Source of the DNA: Hybos culiciformis
Lineage: Eukaryota; Arthropoda; Insecta; Diptera; Hybotidae
Assembly: GCA_964007475.1 (NCBI GenBank)
Contig: OZ023273.1
Coordinates: 38,069,525 to 38,133,524 of the forward strand
Direction of reading: 5' to 3'
DNA length: 64,000 nucleotides
The translations under genes were made by a program, and so were the position numbers. The notes beneath the pieces are model-generated. The model saw only the letters and a program-made list of their open reading frames with translations. It did not search any database and was not told the DNA's origin. Each line of letters begins with the position of its first letter. Position 1 is the first letter of the stretch. Positions 58,980 to 64,000 of the stretch are shown piece after piece.

Positions 58980-60244
58980 CTATAATTCCCCATCGAGCCA
59001 ACTCACCCTTTTCACAAACCTAATTAAGTCCCTTGGCTTATGTCCTTGCAGGTCCTCTCCACAACCCCTGCATATTCCCGTATCGGCCCTTCCTATTCGG
59101 AACTCGTGGTTCCTGAAGAAGTGCCCTGTACATATACCAGTGAAAAGTCGCAGATTATTCCTATCAAGGTTTAAAATCTGCTTAGACTTTTCTCTGTCCA
59201 AATCTCCCCAAACCTTTTTGGTGGTTTTGTTTCCCTACGTTTGCCGCCAGATTTCTCTGTGTTTTTCCCAGCCCTCACTGTCTATTCTGGCTTTTAGTCC
59301 CGAGGAGCCCCTGAAAGATTGTACTCTTTCCAGAGTGCCCCCGTTTCCAAACCTCGCAAGACTGTCGGCTCTCATATTTCCCTCTACGTCCGAGTGGCCT
59401 TTAATCCATATAATGGCCACTCGATTTTCAAGACATATATCTTCAAGTGCCCTCAGACATTCCACAACTGTCCTAGACCTTACCTCTGTTTTGGTAAGGG
59501 TACTTAGGGCGTTTTTGCTATCTGAGTAAATCCTAATCTCTCTTCCTTTTATCTCCTTATCCTTCAATATCCCAGCTGCCTTCATTATGGCCATGGTCTC
59601 GGTTTAAACAACCGAGGCGCAGCCATCAATGCTGGCAGCATAAGATATGTCAAGTTCCTCACAGTAAACCCCCAGTCCACAGTGTCCCTCTCTCTTGGAT
59701 CCGTCTGTGAATATTTCTAGGGTTCCCTCTGGGATCTCTTGTCGCGTTTGGTTCACCACAACACTGAATAGTTTATTCACGTTGAGTGTTCCTGCAATCT
59801 TATCCCAAGGGATTTCCGCAAATAGCTCATTTCTTATGCCCTCGAAAAAGTCTCCCACCCTTTCATGCGGTGTGAGATTTTCCCCTGCTCTCCATTGCCC
59901 TATCATGCATAGCCTTGCTATCGTATTAATAGCTGCTATCTGTACATGTAGGGTTAGTGGTCTCAATTCTAGAATTGTCTCAAGCGATCTGGTCGCCGTC
60001 GATCTTGCCGCTCCGGTTATTCCCAGACAGGCTGATCTCTGAATTTGGTCCAAAAGTTTAGTCACTTTCTTTTTCTTTGTGGCTGGCCACCATACCACTG
60101 CCCCATACACTACCATGGGTCTTATGACACAGGTATAGATCCAGTTCACAATCTTCGGGGAAAGACCCCAGGTCCTACCAATGGCCGTTCTACAGGCCCA
60201 ATAGGTCCTCAGGGCTTTCCCTTTTTTCTCCGCGATATACTTTT
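58980..60244 (-). pseudogene. LINE ORF2 remnant: reverse transcriptase C-terminus and RNase H
   Basis: One frame runs from about 60244 to 58980, broken by in-frame TAA at 59604-59606 and TAG at 59235-59237. The RT C-terminal region includes CVIRPMVVYGAVVWWPATKK, followed by LLDQIQRSACLGITGA. The RNase H domain shows FTDGS, TETMAI, YSDSKNAL and GNMRADSLAR, so all four acidic catalytic positions are visible, plus IKGHSDVEGN. The end has ICRGCGED, the start of a zinc-knuckle-like segment, running straight into QGHKPRDLIRFVKR; the expected His/Cys part seems deleted. Non-functional. The TAA replaces a residue just before TETMAI. Confidence 0.88.
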
Positions 60245-61170
60245 CTTAAATTATTCATAAATAATATTAATTAAGAGTCATTTTGATTTTAATGAATGTT
60301 GTTATTGTAATAAATTTTCAATATGTTCATGTATTTTTTTTTCAATTAGGTTTCATATTAAGTTTTACTGTAAATTAATTTCTAAAAATAAAATTTTACT
60401 CAATAATAATTTAATTAACTTTTCCTTTTTAAGTTTTCACATTAAATTAATGATCCGGGAGAAAAATTTGTTGTATGAAACGATTTGCTGGAAAATTAAA
60501 AAGAAAATTTGATTTCGGTTATCCGGAAATCGTAATCATGGTTTTCGGCTTATAAAACCGAAAACCGCTCCTAAAAACCGCGCTTTTCGATAAAATTTTT
60601 GTTTTTTAGCAATTTTATTTATTTACTTATTATCAAAGAAGTATCTTCTAGGTCAATTATTTTTTTGTTATGTAAAACCAATACCTACCATTTGTCACCA
60701 GTCATTTCGATTTTTTTTAATTAATTCCCAATTATTTCTTTTTTTAAATATATTTTATTTTGCTTATATTTTTATCATATTTTATAAGAAATTAATTGAA
60801 TTTCAAAAACTAAAATATTTGTCTTAATTCATTGACACGAAAGAATGTCCATATTTTAGCCATTTTCTGTTTTTACCAAAAAATACGTAAACCGAAAACC
60901 GTACCGTAACCGCAGATTTTGAAAACCGAAAACTCTATAAGAGGAGATAAATATGTTGAAATTTTTTGATTTTTAATTTACTCAGAATTTTTTATTCTAC
61001 TTCTATTTGTAAATGATTTATTTTGTTTTCACGAATTGTTTTAATTTTTTTTGTATTTAATAAAGAATTATAGAAAAACTACAACAACAATTAGAGCGAA
61101 TTTTGTTCGAATTTATTCTTGTTGTTTATCTATGATTGGATATAATTAGATTTGAAAGAATATAACTTAT
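60245..61170. repeat. Spacer with AACCGAAAACCG inverted words
   Basis: TTTTCGGCTTATAAAACCGA and AAACCGCTCCTAAAAACCGC (about 60541-60580), and ACCGAAAACCGTACCGTAAC with GAAAACCGAAAAC (about 60891-60932), are short related words on both strands. They resemble ends or subterminal repeats of an old DNA transposon; edges could not be set. Confidence 0.35.
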
Positions 61171-61882
61171 AGTGCGTTCGATAAGTAAGGAAGAATTTCC
61201 TTTTCAGCAAATTTCCAAGAATAATTTCTGCAAACTCATAAGACATTTAATTTGTTGAATCTGCATACTTAATTTGTAATTGTTCATACATTTCTGTTTC
61301 CTACTCTGTATTGAATCTTGTTCTAATGAATTTGTATTTAAAAGAATAAAATATGTGATAACCTATCGATAATGTTATTTTATGTTTTCGTCTTATTTCG
61401 TCGAGTTCTGTAAGAATCCATTATCAGAAGCGTCGCCACAGGTATCGTAGACTTGCCCATAATTTTTTCTCCATTAATTTTGTTGTTAATTTACAAATAA
61501 TACATGAGAAATTTTATGAATTATAAAATATCATAAAGGAAGTGAGAATAGCTAGTAAAAAAAATTATACAAATAAAATTAATATTTTTATTTAAATTTC
61601 AAATTTTAATTTTCAAAAAAAATTTACTACAATTCACTTTTTTTTATTTGTTTTTAATCAAAATAATCAAAATTTTAGTTTACCCAAACTAATAACAACT
61701 ATTTTAGAAACTGAAATATTATTTCAATTTTTGCAGAAGTTTCGACATAGGAGGATTGCATTGTAGAAATTTTCCTAATCGGAGGATTTTAGCTGTCAGA
61801 TCGTGGTTGTTCAAAAAGTAAAAATGTCAACAGTAGGATTTTTTGCCTAACAACTAGGAAAATCCGTATTTATTGAACGCAC
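61171..61882. mobile_element. TIR element with AGTGCGTTC ends
   Basis: The left end AGTGCGTTCGATAAGTAAGG and the reverse-complemented right end AGTGCGTTCAATAAATACGG are imperfect terminal repeats of about 20 bases enclosing about 710 bases. The interior has no open frame of note. Flanks (CTTAT / ATTAT) do not give a clean duplication, so the superfamily is undetermined. Confidence 0.6.
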
Positions 61883-62818
61883 TATTATTGTAGGCAATTG
61901 GAGTTAACAAATCACGGATTTTTTTTATAAATAATAAGTACTGAACTGGTCAACACATTTAATTTTTCTCTCACCATGTCCATTAAACAAATTTGATTAT
62001 ATTTTATTATTACATCAAAATAGTGTTTCTCACGTTCAAATTTCAAACCCATCTTTTTGTCATTGACAATATATTTATTGTTAAAAATTACGTACTATAT
62101 TTTTTCATTATTGCATTTTTCTATTAAATAAATACCCGTCTGTTAAATTTAAATGAATTGATATGTTTTATAAAATTACAGAAATAAAATTAAACCATTC
62201 ATATAAATTATAAAGTGTTATACAAACATAAATGCATGTAAATAATATGCATTGAAAAATGAATACTTAAAAATGTTAACAAATTGTTGAAATGAAATAC
62301 AAACATACTTATTAATTATTAATGCATTATATATTGGTCTATATACCTATTAATGTTCAGTTGATAAGAAATAATTATTATGATTGCACGCAATTTTAAA
62401 TTAATTTTTTTATAAAAATCAAAAATTTATTAATTTTTTATTTTTTCCATATATTTCTTTTAAATTTATTTCTATATGTATTTTAAAAATACTTAACTAC
62501 TTTCCTCGAAATTTTTATTCATAAGTCATATTATGCAAGGCTTAGATAAATTGCAATTCAATTCTATTGCAACTCTGTTTTTTGAAAATCAATAAAATTT
62601 AATGGTACACTTAAAAAATACTTTTATGGCAAAAAAAAAAACAAAATAATATTCTTGAACTTTTGAAAGATAATTTATTGAAGAAAAAAAAAGTTTATTC
62701 TTTCTTGATTTAGAATTTGAGTGAATTTTACAAAAAAAAATTATTATTCTTAATTCTATTAAAATTTTTCTATTAAAAGTTTACATATAATTGAATTCAA
62801 TCAAAATGATTGTTTACA
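61883..62818. other. AT-rich spacer
   Basis: Nothing recognisable. Confidence 0.5.
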
Positions 62819-63009
62819 TATCGTCGGTCTCACGAAATTGTAATTTTGGCCGTTTTAACCTAGTATTGTGGAAAAATTATAAAAAATCAAAATTTTAATA
62901 TGTTCAAAGTCAAAAGTCGAAAGGCTTTCGCCTCTCATAAGTTTTCCGCAATGACTATTTCTCAAAACTATGTTTTTGCAGCTTCGTGATTCGCATGAGA
63001 CCGACGATA
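62819..63009. mobile_element. Small TA-flanked MITE (Tc1/mariner-like)
   Basis: TCGTCGGTCTCACG at the left and its near-perfect complement at the right (ending TGAGACCGACGA) enclose 187 bases, with TA directly on both sides (62819-62820 and 63008-63009). Non-coding. Confidence 0.75.
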
Positions 63010-64000
63010 CACGATATATAATTGACTGTGTATATTTATATTTTTTATATATTATTATATTATATATTATATTATATATATATTATATATATATTTATAT
63101 ATTTTTTTGTATATTTTTAAATTTTTTCTTTTACCTATAATAATAATCAGTAGTTGATTAAATTTATAATTCAAGAGAGTGTGAAATTTTATAAAATTAA
63201 ACTTTCCATTTCAAAATTAATTAAAGTTGCATGTTTTGAAGTTTTATATCTTTAAGACTTTTCATTTTGGTTTATTTTTTTTTATTTTTCCTTTATTTCC
63301 ATTATTCTTATTATTGTTTTTATGGTTTTTTTTAGTGAAAAAATACCTATAAAAAAATAAGTAGGTACATACTTTTATTTTATTTTGTTAATTTAAAATG
63401 CAAAAAGTGCATATGTTTTGATGAGATAATTGTTGAAGGTTTTTTTAATGTTTAAAATGTTTAATATTTATTAAAAAATCGCACGTTCCTTTTAATTTTA
63501 TTAATTGTTCTTGTAATTGTAACATAGAGATATGTATTGTCGGTCGGATTTTTATTTGTTCAAGCGACCATTTTATGTTTTTTATGTGTTTTGATTGATG
63601 AACTATTACTGGATGTGATTTAATTAAAAGGTTTCGATTTTTCTTTTATTTAACAATCAAACTCTTTTGATGAAATACAGATTTGACAAATCCAGAAGAA
63701 GTTATCAATCAAAACATTAAAAGCATAGAATAGTCGTTTGGACAAATAGAAATGCGGCTAATGGAGGTATATATATATACATATAGGTATAAAATTACAA
63801 ATTAAGATTTGATGACAAAACTTCAAGATGGAAGTGATTTTACATGATGTTCCTGAGATTAGTGATTTTTATCTTCAAAGTAATATCAAGTTTTTACTTT
63901 TTAAAGAAACAACTACACAATTCGGGAATTTCAAAAATTGTTTGTGAATATCATTCTTGTTAATTTGATGGCAGCATTAAAAATGTTTTGTGGTTTTTAT
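63010..64000. other. AT-rich spacer with TA microsatellite
   Basis: A TATAT/ATTATAT simple repeat occupies about 63035-63105. No gene is supported to the window end. Confidence 0.55.

Larger units (their letters stand above)
58881..60244 (-). mobile_element. 5'-truncated non-LTR retrotransposon (R1/LOA/I-like)
   Basis: A GC-richer block whose minus strand encodes the C-terminal part of a LINE ORF2, a 3' UTR and a (CCTAA)n tail. The 5' boundary near 60244 is abrupt, with coding sequence running directly into AT-rich host DNA, as expected for incomplete reverse transcription. No clear target-site duplication was recognised. Confidence 0.88.

Noticed and set aside
58957..60260. Plus-strand frames of 62-190 codons across the LINE
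   Set aside because: Antisense shadows of the RT/RNase H coding sequence on the minus strand.
63035..63105. Possible replication origin or promoter in the TA-rich run
   Set aside because: A simple TA microsatellite explains it and there is no supporting signal.
1..64000. CRISPR arrays, operons, ribosome binding sites, riboswitches
   Set aside because: The window is eukaryotic nuclear DNA. The regularly spaced repeats seen are transposon modules or minisatellite, not spacer-repeat arrays.

Overview
The window is strongly AT-rich nuclear DNA from an arthropod, most likely an insect. The evidence is eukaryotic tRNA genes with pol III T-run terminators, GT-AG introns, a non-LTR retrotransposon of an insect-type RNase H-bearing clade, a (TTAGG)n tract, and many short inverted-repeat transposons. 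I cannot name the order or species. It is gene-poor: three protein-coding genes are supported, along with ten tRNA genes. The rest is AT-rich intergenic DNA and transposable-element debris.

Layout. 1-12.4 kb: a foldback MITE (56-305), tRNA-Lys and tRNA-Asp, then a seven-exon minus-strand RAD51C/spindle-D-type recombinase gene (3601-6038) with a small MITE in intron 5. A large foldback element (6341-7202) and another inverted repeat (about 7935-8246) follow. A two-exon minus-strand gene for a PIERCE-type microtubule inner protein lies at 11941-12348. 12.4-34.4 kb: mostly AT-rich spacer with MITEs, a tRNA-Lys and a tight tRNA-Cys/tRNA-Gln pair near 22.2-22.7 kb, a near-perfect hairpin at 24.4 kb, and a second tRNA-Asp near 31 kb. 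34.4-48.4 kb: tRNA-Gly(GCC), tRNA-Lys, tRNA-Gly(TCC), tRNA-Arg(ACG) and a TA-flanked MITE. 48.8-49.4 kb: a GC-elevated patch with broken protein-like frames. 52.6-53.5 kb: an intronless gene for a basic 311-residue protein with THEG-like repeats. 53.87-56.77 kb: a complex foldback element built of short modular repeats, with a core of TGTTGCAG minisatellite that switches strand at its centre. 56.8-64 kb: transposon remnants, including possible hammerhead-like relics, a TTAA-flanked piggyBac-like MITE, and a 5'-truncated LINE whose 3' tail is telomere-type (CCTAA)n. A GTGCGTTC-ended element and a TA-flanked MITE complete this end.

The three protein genes do not form an operon or pathway. Two of them (PIERCE-type, THEG-like) belong to families linked to cilia or sperm, and the third to meiotic or DNA-repair recombination. 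That common germline theme is an inference from family membership only. Exon coordinates were read by eye from splice signals, reading-frame continuity and family motifs; no alignment or search was run.
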